From SHYQ01 sp041674525 (GTDB taxonomy: Bacteria > Chloroflexota > Dehalococcoidia > UBA2979): a stretch of 64,000 bases of DNA. The notes under the pieces were generated by a model. The model saw only the letters and a list, made by a program, of their open reading frames with translations, was not told the DNA's origin and made no database searches. Each line of letters starts with the position of its first letter. The stretch's first letter is position 1. The position numbers and the translations under genes were made by a program. The stretch spans positions 13,258 through 77,257 of the forward strand of contig JBAYVN010000004.1 in NCBI GenBank assembly GCA_041674525.1. Direction: 5' to 3'. Positions 7,562-15,880 of the stretch are shown here, in pieces.

Positions 7562-8307
7562 CATCGCCCGCGGTTCCCGCGCTGGACGTGCGCCACCTGC
7601 GCTACGTCTACCCGGACGGGACGCCCGGCCTCCAGGACGTGTCGCTGCGTGTCGAGCCCGGTGAGCGCGTCGCGCTCATCGGTCCCAACGGCGCGGGGAA
7701 GTCCACGCTGGCGCTCAACCTGAACGGCATCCTGCGCGCGCAGTCCGGCAGCGTGCACGTGCTCGGCGAGCCGCTGACCGACGCCACGATGCGCTCGATC
7801 CGTGCGCGCGTGGGGCTCCTCTTCTCGAACCCCGATGATCAGCTGTTCTCTCCCACGGTCCTGGACGACGTGGCGTACGGGCCGCTGCACATGGGCCTGG
7901 ACCGCGACGAGGTGCTCCGACGCTCACGGGAGGCGCTCGCCGCGGTGGGGATGGAGGGCTTCGAGGGGCGCGTGCCGCACCGCATGAGCCTGGGACAGAA
8001 GAAGCGCGTGGCGATCGCGACCGTCCTGTCGATGGGCGCCCCGATCCTCGTGCTCGACGAGCCAACGGCGAGCCTCGACCCAATGTCCCGCCGCGGGCTG
8101 ATCGACCTGCTCGCCACGCTCCCGCTCACACTCGTCGTCGCGACGCACGACCTGGGGATGGTCGCGGACCTGCTGCCGCGGACGGTGGTGCTGGACGATG
8201 GGCGGGTCATGGCGGACCGGCCGAGCCGAGACGTGCTGAACGACGGCGCCCTGCTGCGCGCGCACTCGCTGGAGCCACTGTCCGCGCACGGCCACCCGCA
8301 CGCGTAG
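7558..8307 (+). CDS. cbiO: Cobalt/nickel ECF transporter ATPase CbiO
   Basis: A 249-residue ABC ATPase with Walker A GPNGAGKST (about 41-49), Q-loop NPDDQLF typical of ECF ATPases, signature MSLGQKKRVAIA, Walker B ILVLDEPTASLD and the switch His in VATHDLGM. The tail HGHPHA is His-rich and could bind the transported metal. It overlaps cbiQ by ATGA and ends the fur-cbiMNQO operon. No strong terminator is visible after it; the next gene is on the other strand. Confidence 0.95.
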   Translation: MTSPAVPALDVRHLRYVYPDGTPGLQDVSLRVEPGERVALIGPNGAGKSTLALNLNGILRAQSGSVHVLGEPLTDATMRSIRARVGLLFSNPDDQLFSPTVLDDVAYGPLHMGLDRDEVLRRSREALAAVGMEGFEGRVPHRMSLGQKKRVAIATVLSMGAPILVLDEPTASLDPMSRRGLIDLLATLPLTLVVATHDLGMVADLLPRTVVLDDGRVMADRPSRDVLNDGALLRAHSLEPLSAHGHPHA

Positions 8308-8446
8308 CGCGGCGCGGCGCGTCCCGCGAAGCTGCTGCGTATCGACACCACAATCCCCGGGGAAGCGCGTGAGGCTCAGGCGCACCGCCGTTCGGGCGGC
8401 GACCCGGGCGCTGTGCCGTCAGACGCACGCCGTCAGAGCCCCACGC

Positions 8447-8476
8447 CTTAGCCGCCGGCGCCTCAGCCGCCGGCGC
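8447..8476. repeat. Short imperfect tandem repeat after the NuoF-like gene
   Basis: Two 15-base units of the form C-T(T/C)AGCCGCCGGCGC stand in tandem and a third partial unit follows, in the non-coding gap between the convergent cbiO and NuoF-like genes. It looks like local slippage; no hairpin with a T-run is evident. Confidence 0.5.
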
Positions 8477-8484
8477 TTCAGCCG

Positions 8485-9825
8485 CTATGCCTTCAGGTAC
8501 GTCCAGTCCGGCTGCTTGAGGGCGTACTTCTCGTCGTAGGTGAAGCCGCGCCCCGGCTCGTAGTCCTTCATCTTCGGGATCGTCATGTCGTGGCGCAGGT
8601 TGCACACGCCGTCCAGGTGCGCCCGGAAGTCATCCGGGAAGCGCTCGATGAAGGCGGAGATGACCAGCTGCTCCGAGACGGGGAGCGCGCAGCGGTGCCC
8701 GCCCGTCACCCACGAGGCGATGTCCAGGATCTCCTCGACGTCGTCGCGGCGCGCGCGACCGTCCAGCAGCGCGCGCAGGCGCTGCGTGATCTCCCTCGAT
8801 CCGAGCTTGCAAGAGGTGCACTGGTTGCACGACTCGATCGAGAGGAAGTGCGAGAAGACGTAGGCGGCCTGCACCGCGCACGCGGTGTTGTCCGCGACGA
8901 TGAAGCCGCCCGACCCCAGCCCGCTGCCGGCGTTCCGGAGCGCATCGAAGTCCAGCGGGGTGTCCAGCATCGCCTCCGTGACCAGGGGACCGGCGACGCC
9001 GGGGAATACCATCTTCACCCGCTGACCACGCGGCCCGCCGCCGTGCTCGTAGATCAGCTCGCGGAGCGTCACGCCCAGGGGGAGCTCCAGGACGTTCGGC
9101 TGCTTCACGTCCCCGGAGACGCAAAAGATCATCGTGCCGGGCGTGGTGGGCGTGCCCTCCGCGCGGAACCACTGGGGGCCGTTCTTCACGATGTTGGCGA
9201 CGTGCGAGAGCGTCTCCACGTTGTTGACGACGGTCGGGTTGTTGTGCCGCTCGTCCGGCCCCGCCCATGCGCCCGAGAACAGGCCCTGCATGTACGGCGG
9301 GAAGACGCGAGGCATGGGCAGGCCGCCATCGACCACGGAGACGAGTGCCTTCTCCTCGCCGAACAGGTACTCGTCAGGGCCGTAGACCAGCTCCACGTGG
9401 TCCATCATCGGCGTGGCGAACTTCATCTCCTCGTACGCGCGCTCGATCCGCTCAATCTCCGGCGCGTACGAGGCCTTCGTCACCACGTACGCCGTCTCGG
9501 CGTTGAGGACGTGCTGCGCGATCGCGAGACCCTCCAGCATCCGGTAGGGGTTGTGGCGGATCAGGAAGCGGTCCTTGAAGGTGCCCGGCTCGCCCTCGGC
9601 GGCATTGCAGCAGATGAAGTGGCGCTCGCACTCGGAGTCGCGGATGCCCTGCCACTTGATCGCCGTGGGGAACCCGGCCCCGCCGCGGCCGCGCAACCCG
9701 GCGGCCCGCAGCATGCCGATAACGTCGTCCGGGTTCATGGAGCGCGCCCGGATGTACCCCTCCCCGCCCCCGCGATCGAGGTAGTCCGTCAGCGAAGTTA
9801 CGGGGCCCTGTTCATCGATCAGCAT
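8485..9825 (-). CDS. Stand-alone NADH-quinone oxidoreductase subunit F-like flavoprotein
   Basis: The 446-residue protein shows the NuoF/Complex I 51 kDa architecture. It has a GRGGAGFPTAIKW NADH/FMN loop (46-58), CCNAAEGEPGTFKDR, the GAYICGEET-equivalent LFGEEKALVSVVDG, the NNVETLSHV segment, a SLBB region, and a C-terminal 4Fe-4S site with C333, C336, C339 and C379. It would pass electrons from NADH via FMN to an iron-sulfur partner. No NuoE- or NuoG-type partner is next to it, so it may serve a formate dehydrogenase, bifurcating enzyme or other oxidoreductase encoded elsewhere. The tail after the cluster (KMKDYEPGRGFTYDEKY) is longer than in many NuoF. It sits 180 bases after the Zn-ribbon/DUF1156-tail gene on the same strand. 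Confidence 0.88.
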   Translation of the reverse strand: MLIDEQGPVTSLTDYLDRGGGEGYIRARSMNPDDVIGMLRAAGLRGRGGAGFPTAIKWQGIRDSECERHFICCNAAEGEPGTFKDRFLIRHNPYRMLEGLAIAQHVLNAETAYVVTKASYAPEIERIERAYEEMKFATPMMDHVELVYGPDEYLFGEEKALVSVVDGGLPMPRVFPPYMQGLFSGAWAGPDERHNNPTVVNNVETLSHVANIVKNGPQWFRAEGTPTTPGTMIFCVSGDVKQPNVLELPLGVTLRELIYEHGGGPRGQRVKMVFPGVAGPLVTEAMLDTPLDFDALRNAGSGLGSGGFIVADNTACAVQAAYVFSHFLSIESCNQCTSCKLGSREITQRLRALLDGRARRDDVEEILDIASWVTGGHRCALPVSEQLVISAFIERFPDDFRAHLDGVCNLRHDMTIPKMKDYEPGRGFTYDEKYALKQPDWTYLKA

Positions 9826-10005
9826 GTGCGCACTCTCCGAGCAAACAACGCCGGTTCGCCGTCGCGGGACCAGGATAGCGGTGCGCGGCGATCTTCCTTG
9901 GACGCCGACATCTATGCAAGCGACCCGCAGGAACTGGTAGGGCTCGCCCCGCCGCCCCGCGCTTCGTCGCTCGACCGTGCGACGCGCCTCGCCTGCCCGC
10001 CAGCG

Positions 10006-11019
10006 TCACTGGCGGTTCGCGGGCGCCGCGGCGAGGACGGCGTCCAGCAGGCGCTGCTCGTCGCTCCCGGCCGGGTAGAGGCGGGACAGCGCGTCCGCGA
10101 TGCGGAGGAACTGGGGTCCCCGATCCTCCTCGGCGCGCAGCAGGGCCTGCAGCGCCTCGGTGCGGCCGTTTGCCTGCAGCAGCATGGCCGTGTGCAGGCG
10201 GTCGAGGGCGGTCGCGCCGGGCGACAGCCGGGGCTCGCCGTCCGCACCCAGCAGTTGAGGAGCGCGCGCGGAGAGCGGGAGCAGGCGCACCTCGCCCGCC
10301 TCGGTGCCGATGATCCGGCCCTCCCAGTCCTCGAGGTGGATGCCCAGGGGCTTCGTGAATGACCGCACGACCTCGGGCACCAGTCCCCGCCCGGAGGGTG
10401 GAGCCTCCGGCTGGTCCGCGGGCGGCTCGGTCCACAGCAGGAAGAGCACGGTGAGCCGCGCGTCGGACTCGATCGAGTCCGATGCACCGCCGCCCACCTC
10501 GGCGCCCACGGCGCCGAACGCGCTGTCGAGCGCGGCGCGTCCCAGCACCTCCCACACGTAGGCGAGGTAGCCCCGCAGGTGGGGCTCGGTGGCCTCCGGG
10601 TCGCCGCCGAGCGGGATCGGGCGCCCCACGATGTCCTGGACGCGGGAGTAGCCGCCCCAGATCTGGATCGCGGGGCCGATGCACGCGGAGAAGACGTCGC
10701 CGCCGCGGATCCCGGTCGCCCGCAGCTGCTCCATCCACGGCCCGACCTGCCCCCGCAGCTCGGCGAGCACCTCGGACCAAGGTGCGATGCCCTCCGGGTG
10801 CGGATGGCCGCCCATCCACTCCTCGTTCGCCAGGACGGTCCGCCGCCACGTCGCGAGGTTCATCGAGGGCATCGGGGCGGGCTCGGAGGGGGCGGCTACC
10901 ACCCGCTCGCACGGCGTCTCGTCGGTGGGGCAGAGCAGCGGGTCGTCGGCGCGGGTGGCCGGCCGCGTCACCTCGTACGCCTTGCCGCAGGTGGGGCAGC
11001 GGAAGTCGTAGAGCGGCAT
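10006..11019 (-). CDS. FmdB-type Zn-ribbon protein with a DUF1156-methylase-like C-terminal tail
   Basis: The 337-residue product opens with an FmdB-type zinc ribbon: MPLYDFRCPTCG with C8/C11, and C30/C37. After a short linker it reads IRGGDVFSACIGPAIQIWGGYSRV (residues roughly 95-120), then a DARLTVLFLLW segment and GEVRLLPL. In my reading this is collinear with the C-terminal part of COG1743/DUF1156 adenine-specific DNA methylases. The methylase catalytic domain itself (DPPY motif) is absent. So this is either a reduced derivative or an independent protein using that accessory fold. The ATG overlaps the EutA-like stop by ATGA, so the two are translationally coupled. Function unknown. Confidence 0.6.
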   Translation of the reverse strand: MPLYDFRCPTCGKAYEVTRPATRADDPLLCPTDETPCERVVAAPSEPAPMPSMNLATWRRTVLANEEWMGGHPHPEGIAPWSEVLAELRGQVGPWMEQLRATGIRGGDVFSACIGPAIQIWGGYSRVQDIVGRPIPLGGDPEATEPHLRGYLAYVWEVLGRAALDSAFGAVGAEVGGGASDSIESDARLTVLFLLWTEPPADQPEAPPSGRGLVPEVVRSFTKPLGIHLEDWEGRIIGTEAGEVRLLPLSARAPQLLGADGEPRLSPGATALDRLHTAMLLQANGRTEALQALLRAEEDRGPQFLRIADALSRLYPAGSDEQRLLDAVLAAAPANRQ

Positions 11020-12686
11020 CAGCTCTCCCGCGCGCCCGGCCGCTGGCTCGCCATGGCGGCGTCGTACAGCGCCTGCTTCACGCTCCGCCGATCCAGGCCG
11101 CCCGCGAAGAGCAGCGACTTGATCGTCACCGGCACCACCTCCGTGGGGTGGATGAGCGGGGCGAGGTCGATGAAATCGAACTCGGCGACCGAAACGCCCT
11201 CCAGCGAGAGCACAGGCCCCGCGATGCCGAGGTCCTCTTTCAGCGCCCGGCCGAGCGCCACGCTGATCGTGGTGTCGACGATCAGCACCAGCGGCACGGC
11301 GCGCGCCATCGTCTCGGGGAGGCCGTCGCGGATGCCCTCGGCGAGAGCGCGCACATCGGACAGCACGAGGTCGCCGGGCCACTCGAAGGCGAGCGCCAGC
11401 GGCTGCTCGCCGTCCGCCAGGTCCAGGCGCACCAGCGACTCGCGGATCGCGGCGGCGATGCGCGCGGGCGCGACCTCGTCCTCGAGGTCGACGCGCGGCA
11501 CCAGCACCGGGACGTTCCTGAGCGGAAGCATCGTCTCGTCACTGACGTAGAGGTTGAAGCCGACCTGGACGGTGAAGAGCGACGCGCCCACGGCGGTGGC
11601 GCGGATGCCCAGGTTGGGATCCATGATCACCGGCAGCCGGATCAGGCCGGTCGAGAGCGCGCGGCGCAGCGCGGCGGCCAGCGGCCGGCCGAGGTCGCCG
11701 AAGTCCCGCGACTCGCGCATGAAGAAGAACTCGGACACCCCGCCCGAGAACGTGATCGCCTGCGGCACCACGCCGGAGGGGAGCGGGTCGGTGAGCAGCA
11801 GCTCGGCGGCGAGTCCCTCCACCGGCCGGCCCTCGATCAGCCCGGCGAGGATCTCCGTCCACGCCTGCACGATCCGCTCCTCGTCCTCGGCGGCGAGCAG
11901 CTCGCCGAGGACCATGCGGATGCCGAGGTGATCCGCGACCACGCGCGCCGGGGCGTCGATGCGCGTCAGCCGGCGCGACTCGTCCTTCACGATCAGGCGG
12001 GCGCCGATGGCGATCGCGGCGGTGCCGAGGATCTGCCCGTCGCGCACGAGCGCGAACTTCGTCGTGCCCCCGCCGACGTCGACGTTGAGCAGCGTCTGCC
12101 GGTCGCGACGCGATCGCGAGACGGTGCCGGATCCGTGTGCCGCCAGCACGGCCTCCAGGTGGTGCCCCGCGGAGGCGCACACGAACTTCCCGGTCTCCGC
12201 GGCGAACAGCTCGGCGATCTGGCGCGCGTTCTCGCGCTTCAGGGCCTCGCCGGTGAGGATGATCGCCCCGGAGTCGATGTCCGCCGGGGATGCGCCGACG
12301 GCTGCGTAGGCATCGTTCACCAGCTGCGCGAGCACCGTGGTGTCGATCGTGTTGTCGGGCCGATACGGCGTGATGATGATCGGCGACTGCGAGAGGATCT
12401 CGCGCCCCACCACCACCGAGTGGACGTCGCGCCCCTCGCCCAGCAGCTGCATGTAGATCTTCGAGAACATCAGGTGCGAGGTGGAGGATCCGATGTCCAC
12501 GCCCAGCGTCACGATCTGGACGTTGTGCATCTTCCAGTCGAGCGACTGCGCGGCCAGTTCCTCGTCGGTGAGGTCCTCGGCGGCGCGCTGGCCGAACTCG
12601 TCGTGCCAGTGCGCGGCGCCCCCATGCGCGTGGAGCCCGGCGAACAGTCCGCTGTGCGTGCTCGTCCGCCCCTGATCGTCAACCAT
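11019..12686 (-). CDS. EutA-like reactivating factor (ethanolamine ammonia-lyase reactivase family)
   Basis: A 555-residue ASKHA-fold protein. It has the first phosphate-binding loop VTLGVDIGSSTSH (about 60-72), then REILSQSPIIITPY, IDSGAIILTGEALKRENAR and ASAGHHLEAVLAAHGSG, and the second loop LLNVDVGGGTTKFAL (about 199-213). The order and wording match EutA, the ATP-dependent chaperone that exchanges damaged cobalamin in ethanolamine ammonia-lyase. A His-rich stretch (HAHGGAAHWHDE) lies near the N-terminus. EutB/EutC are not in this window, so the client is unknown. The ATG at 12686 (GAGAGGA upstream) is preferred to one 42 bases earlier. It is coupled to the next gene by ATGA. Confidence 0.82.
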   Translation of the reverse strand: MVDDQGRTSTHSGLFAGLHAHGGAAHWHDEFGQRAAEDLTDEELAAQSLDWKMHNVQIVTLGVDIGSSTSHLMFSKIYMQLLGEGRDVHSVVVGREILSQSPIIITPYRPDNTIDTTVLAQLVNDAYAAVGASPADIDSGAIILTGEALKRENARQIAELFAAETGKFVCASAGHHLEAVLAAHGSGTVSRSRRDRQTLLNVDVGGGTTKFALVRDGQILGTAAIAIGARLIVKDESRRLTRIDAPARVVADHLGIRMVLGELLAAEDEERIVQAWTEILAGLIEGRPVEGLAAELLLTDPLPSGVVPQAITFSGGVSEFFFMRESRDFGDLGRPLAAALRRALSTGLIRLPVIMDPNLGIRATAVGASLFTVQVGFNLYVSDETMLPLRNVPVLVPRVDLEDEVAPARIAAAIRESLVRLDLADGEQPLALAFEWPGDLVLSDVRALAEGIRDGLPETMARAVPLVLIVDTTISVALGRALKEDLGIAGPVLSLEGVSVAEFDFIDLAPLIHPTEVVPVTIKSLLFAGGLDRRSVKQALYDAAMASQRPGARES

Positions 12687-12779
12687 GCCGAGCGTCGTCC
12701 TCTCGCCCCGTGCCTCGCGAGCCGCCATGCCCGCCGCGCCGATGAGATGTGTCCCGCGGTGCGTGTCCCGCGGCGCGCG

Positions 12780-13571
12780 CTAGTGCGTGTGCGGGTGCGC
12801 GTGCTCGCCGCCATCGTGAGCGTGCGCCTCCTCCGGGACGTGCAGGTGATCGCGGAGGCCGCACAGCAGCGCCATGCCCGGATCCTTCCACAGCACGTCC
12901 ACGGCGCCGAACCCGGCCTCGCCGAGCCAGCCGAGGTGCTCCGCGAGCGTCCCGGGGAGATCGTCGCCGTGGCCGCGCGCGGACAGTCCCGCCTCCGGGT
13001 CCTGCGCGGCCCACGCGGCGAGCGGGCCGAAGGCCGGGCGTGCGGGCCGCACGCGGTCGAGGTTCAGGAACATGCCCCCGTGTCCCAGCAGCCGGTGGAC
13101 CTCGCCGTAAAGCGCGCGGATGCGACGGGGATCCTCCACGTGGTGGACCGCAAGCGTGGACACCACGACGTCGAACGATCCGCCGACCCCACCGGCCCAG
13201 TCCGCGCTGGCCAGGTTGGCGTGCACGTACTCAACGCGATCGCCGAAACGTGCGAGCCGCGCGCGCGCCGCCATCAGCATCGGCAGCGAGAAGTCGACCA
13301 GCGTCGCGGTCGCCGCGGCAAACTGATCGAGCAGGAGCTCGTCGAGGTTGCCCGGACCGGAGCCGAGGTTCAGGTAGCGGAACTCCTCGGCCGGGAGCCT
13401 CGGGATGACGGCGCGGACCAGCGCGAACTGCCGTCGCCGCTCCGGGGCGCGCTCCGCCTGTCGTTCCAGCCACCGCGCGACGAAGTCCGCATCGTTCCAG
13501 TCCTCGTTCGAGGCGCCGCCGTGCTCGTGCTCGCGCGCGGGGTCGGCGTCCCGGTGTGTCGCGTCCACCAT
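12780..13571 (-). CDS. Class I SAM-dependent methyltransferase
   Basis: The 263-residue protein has a class I methyltransferase core: motif I LNLGSGPGNLDELLL (about 67-81), the acidic end of strand 2 VDFSLPML, and FDVVVSTLAVHHV (motif IV region), followed by helices typical of the methyltransferase-12/25 group. Substrate unknown. Both ends are His-rich: HEHGG near the N-terminus and HAHDGGEHAHPHTH at the C-terminus, which suggests metal binding. A GGAGGG site precedes the ATG. It is 93 bases upstream of the EutA-like gene on the same strand and probably heads that operon. Confidence 0.85.
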   Translation of the reverse strand: MVDATHRDADPAREHEHGGASNEDWNDADFVARWLERQAERAPERRRQFALVRAVIPRLPAEEFRYLNLGSGPGNLDELLLDQFAAATATLVDFSLPMLMAARARLARFGDRVEYVHANLASADWAGGVGGSFDVVVSTLAVHHVEDPRRIRALYGEVHRLLGHGGMFLNLDRVRPARPAFGPLAAWAAQDPEAGLSARGHGDDLPGTLAEHLGWLGEAGFGAVDVLWKDPGMALLCGLRDHLHVPEEAHAHDGGEHAHPHTH

Positions 13572-13766
13572 CTCTCCACCCTCCGCCGCGGCGCGTCACG
13601 CGCCTGCAGGGGCCTCAGTCTACCGCCGCAGGCAGCATGGCGGTGGGCGGGCGCTCGCGGCCACTGCCCCCCGCGCGGTCGATGTATAGTCCCGGCGACG
13701 AGTGGGCATCAACCTCGACGACCGGCGCCGCGCACGGCCTCACGAACGCACGATGGGGGGACGGAG

Positions 13767-15248
13767 ATGGTCCTGGAACCGTGGTTGCCTGCTCGCTGGG
13801 ACGTGGAGGCGGACGTCGTGGTCGTCGGGTTCGGCGCGGCGGGCGCGGCCACCGCCATCACCGCCTGCGAGCTGGGCGCCAGCGTGGTGCTCCTGGAGAA
13901 GGCTCCAAAGGGCGAGGAGGGCGGAAACACCCGCGTCGCGGGACAGGGCTACCTCAACATCTCCGACACGAAGCTCGCCATCGACTACCTGAAGGCGATG
14001 AACGGCCCCTTCGCCGTCCCCGACGAGATGCTCCAGGTGTGGGCTGAGGAGATGGCGAAGAACAACGACTGGGTCGCCAGCATCGGCGGCGACCCGCAGG
14101 AGCACCAGCCGTTCCCCGCGGGCATCGAGTTCCCGGAGTTCCCCGGCGCGGAGAGCATCCACAAGTACCACCACGGCGATGTCCTCGGGTACTCGAACAC
14201 GTGGCTGTGCTTCGAGCGCGCCGTCGAGGCGCGGGCGATCGACGTCCGCTACGAGACGCCGGCTCGCGAGCTCATCCAGCACGGCATCACGAAGGAGATC
14301 CTCGGCGTGCGCGCGGAGCGCGACGGCCGGCCGCTGTACGTAAAGGCGCGCCGGGGCGTGGCGCTCACCTGCGGCGGGTTCGAGAACAACCAGGAGATGA
14401 TCCGCACGTACCTGCCCGCAGTCCCGTACTGCTACCCATCGGGCACGCCGTACAACCAGGGGGACGGGATCCAGATGGCGCTCACGGTGGGCGCCGATCT
14501 GTGGCACATGAACAACTACGCGGGCCCCTCGATGGCGCTGAAGGTGCCCGAGTACCCTTCGACGTTCTCGATGACGCCGCTCAACTTCGGACGCGAGCTG
14601 CCCGGCGGGATGGTGGTCGTGGGACCGGACGGGACGCGCTTCACGGATGAGAAGGGGCGCACCTCGCATGGCAAGGTGAGGCAGAACGGGTGGTGGGGGC
14701 CGCTGACCACGCCATGCCCCATGCACATGATCTTCGACCACGCGCTCCTCACCGCCGCGCCGCTGTATGACAAGGAGCCGAACAGCGGCTGGACGCGTGT
14801 CGTCACGCGGTATGACTGGAGCGCGGACAACTCCGCGGAGCTGGCGCGCGGGTGGATTCGCCGCGCCGGCACCATCGAGGCCCTTGCTGCGCTGATCGAC
14901 GTGGATGCCGCGACGCTCGCGGCGACGATCGAGCGCTGGAACGCGCTGTGCGCGGGCGGCGCGGACACGGACTTCGGGCGCACGAAGATGCTCGTGCCCT
15001 TCCGCGATCCCCCGTACTACGCGGTCGAGCTGTCCCCCGCGATGCTGAACACCCAGGGCGGACCTCGACGCAACGAGCGCGCGCAGATCGTGCGGCCGGA
15101 CGGAAGCCCCATCCCCCGGCTCTACAGCTCCGGTGAACTGGGGTCGATCTACGGCTACCTGTACCAGGGGACCGGCAACATCGGCGAGTGTCTCGCCTTC
15201 GGGCGCATCGCGGGACGAAACGCGGTCGCGGAGCGGCCCTGGGACTGA
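13767..15248 (+). CDS. FAD-dependent oxidoreductase (fumarate reductase/3-ketosteroid dehydrogenase-like flavoprotein)
   Basis: This 493-residue protein starts with an FAD-binding Rossmann motif DVVVVGFGAAGAA (about 16-28), an E-type strand end LLEKAPKGEEGGNTRVAGQG, and ends with the second FAD contact YSSGELGSIYGYLYQGTGNIGECLAFGRIAG. This is the FAD_binding_2 family that includes urocanate/fumarate reductases and 3-ketosteroid delta1-dehydrogenases; the substrate cannot be settled by eye. A purine-rich site (GGGGGGACGGAG) precedes the ATG. The gene stands alone, divergent from the methyltransferase/EutA operon, with a possible -10 (TATAGT, 13686-13691) in the 195-base gap. Confidence 0.82.
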   Translation: MVLEPWLPARWDVEADVVVVGFGAAGAATAITACELGASVVLLEKAPKGEEGGNTRVAGQGYLNISDTKLAIDYLKAMNGPFAVPDEMLQVWAEEMAKNNDWVASIGGDPQEHQPFPAGIEFPEFPGAESIHKYHHGDVLGYSNTWLCFERAVEARAIDVRYETPARELIQHGITKEILGVRAERDGRPLYVKARRGVALTCGGFENNQEMIRTYLPAVPYCYPSGTPYNQGDGIQMALTVGADLWHMNNYAGPSMALKVPEYPSTFSMTPLNFGRELPGGMVVVGPDGTRFTDEKGRTSHGKVRQNGWWGPLTTPCPMHMIFDHALLTAAPLYDKEPNSGWTRVVTRYDWSADNSAELARGWIRRAGTIEALAALIDVDAATLAATIERWNALCAGGADTDFGRTKMLVPFRDPPYYAVELSPAMLNTQGGPRRNERAQIVRPDGSPIPRLYSSGELGSIYGYLYQGTGNIGECLAFGRIAGRNAVAERPWD

Positions 15249-15304
15249 GCGCGGGACGTCCGATGCGTGACCGCGCGAGCCGCCGCCGCGCTCAGCCGCC
15301 GTGC

Positions 15305-15838
15305 TCAGCCACCGTGCTCGCCCCGCTCACCCCACTGGTACGGCGACATGAACGCCCGGAACGGCCCCAGCGCATCCGGCCCTGAGGTCACCGCGCGGTC
15401 AATCGCGTCCAGCAGCAACTCCGCGTGGTCGGGGTGCGCGAGGAGCTCGCGCGCCATGATCACGATCGTCGCGCGGTCCCGCCCCTCCGCGCGCGCTTCC
15501 GCGAGCCCGGTGCGGATCACGGGAATCGCCTCGAACCGCCCGACGATCTCGTCGAAGTCCTGCGCGGGGACGCGGGCGAGCAGGTCCGTGATCCGCAGCT
15601 GGATCTCGGGCGCGCCGCTCGCGCCGAGAGGCGTGGCGGTCCACACGGTCACCAGCTGCCCCTCGAGCACGTAGCGCGCGACCACCGGCGACGCCGCGTC
15701 GTCGCCAGCGGCGAGGAGCGCGCCGGACGCCCGGCCTCGCTCGATCCACCGGCGGAGCAGCGCCAAGACGTCCTCTCTCGCGCTTGCGGCTGCGAACGCG
15801 AGGAACGCGTCAGCATCGAAGCCGTCGCCCTGGATCAC
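15305..15838 (-). CDS. Hypothetical protein
   Basis: An open frame of 177 codons from a GTG, with GGAG six bases upstream. The composition is that of a real, soluble, mostly helical protein (ASAREDVLALLRRWIERG, IVIMARELLAHPDHAELLLDAIDRAV) with no membrane segment or recognised motif. The N-terminal 'DADAFLAFAAASAREDVLALLRRW' and later helices suggest a small helical bundle. It lies between the FAD dehydrogenase, which converges on it, and the ART-like gene on the same strand. I do not recognise the family. Confidence 0.6.
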   Translation of the reverse strand: MIQGDGFDADAFLAFAAASAREDVLALLRRWIERGRASGALLAAGDDAASPVVARYVLEGQLVTVWTATPLGASGAPEIQLRITDLLARVPAQDFDEIVGRFEAIPVIRTGLAEARAEGRDRATIVIMARELLAHPDHAELLLDAIDRAVTSGPDALGPFRAFMSPYQWGERGEHGG

Positions 15839-15880
15839 GGCCCGCTCCGTCCTCGCACACGGCTCACGTCCACCGCACGG

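Noticed and set aside
8447..8476. Terminator between cbiO and the NuoF-like gene
   Set aside because: It is a direct repeat with no proper stem-loop plus T-run.
8485..9825. Part of a Complex I operon
   Set aside because: No other nuo-type gene lies on either side, so only a stand-alone subunit is supported.
11019..12686. MutL/GlmL-type (glutamate mutase L) reading of the ASKHA protein
   Set aside because: The order REILSQSPIIITPY, SGAIILTGEALK and ASAGHHLEAVLAAHG is that of EutA, not of the MutL/GlmL family.
10482..15248. Very long plus-strand open frame covering the EutA/methyltransferase block
   Set aside because: Only its last 494 codons (13767-15248) show a real protein; the rest is an Arg/Ala-rich antisense shadow of the minus-strand genes, common at this GC level.
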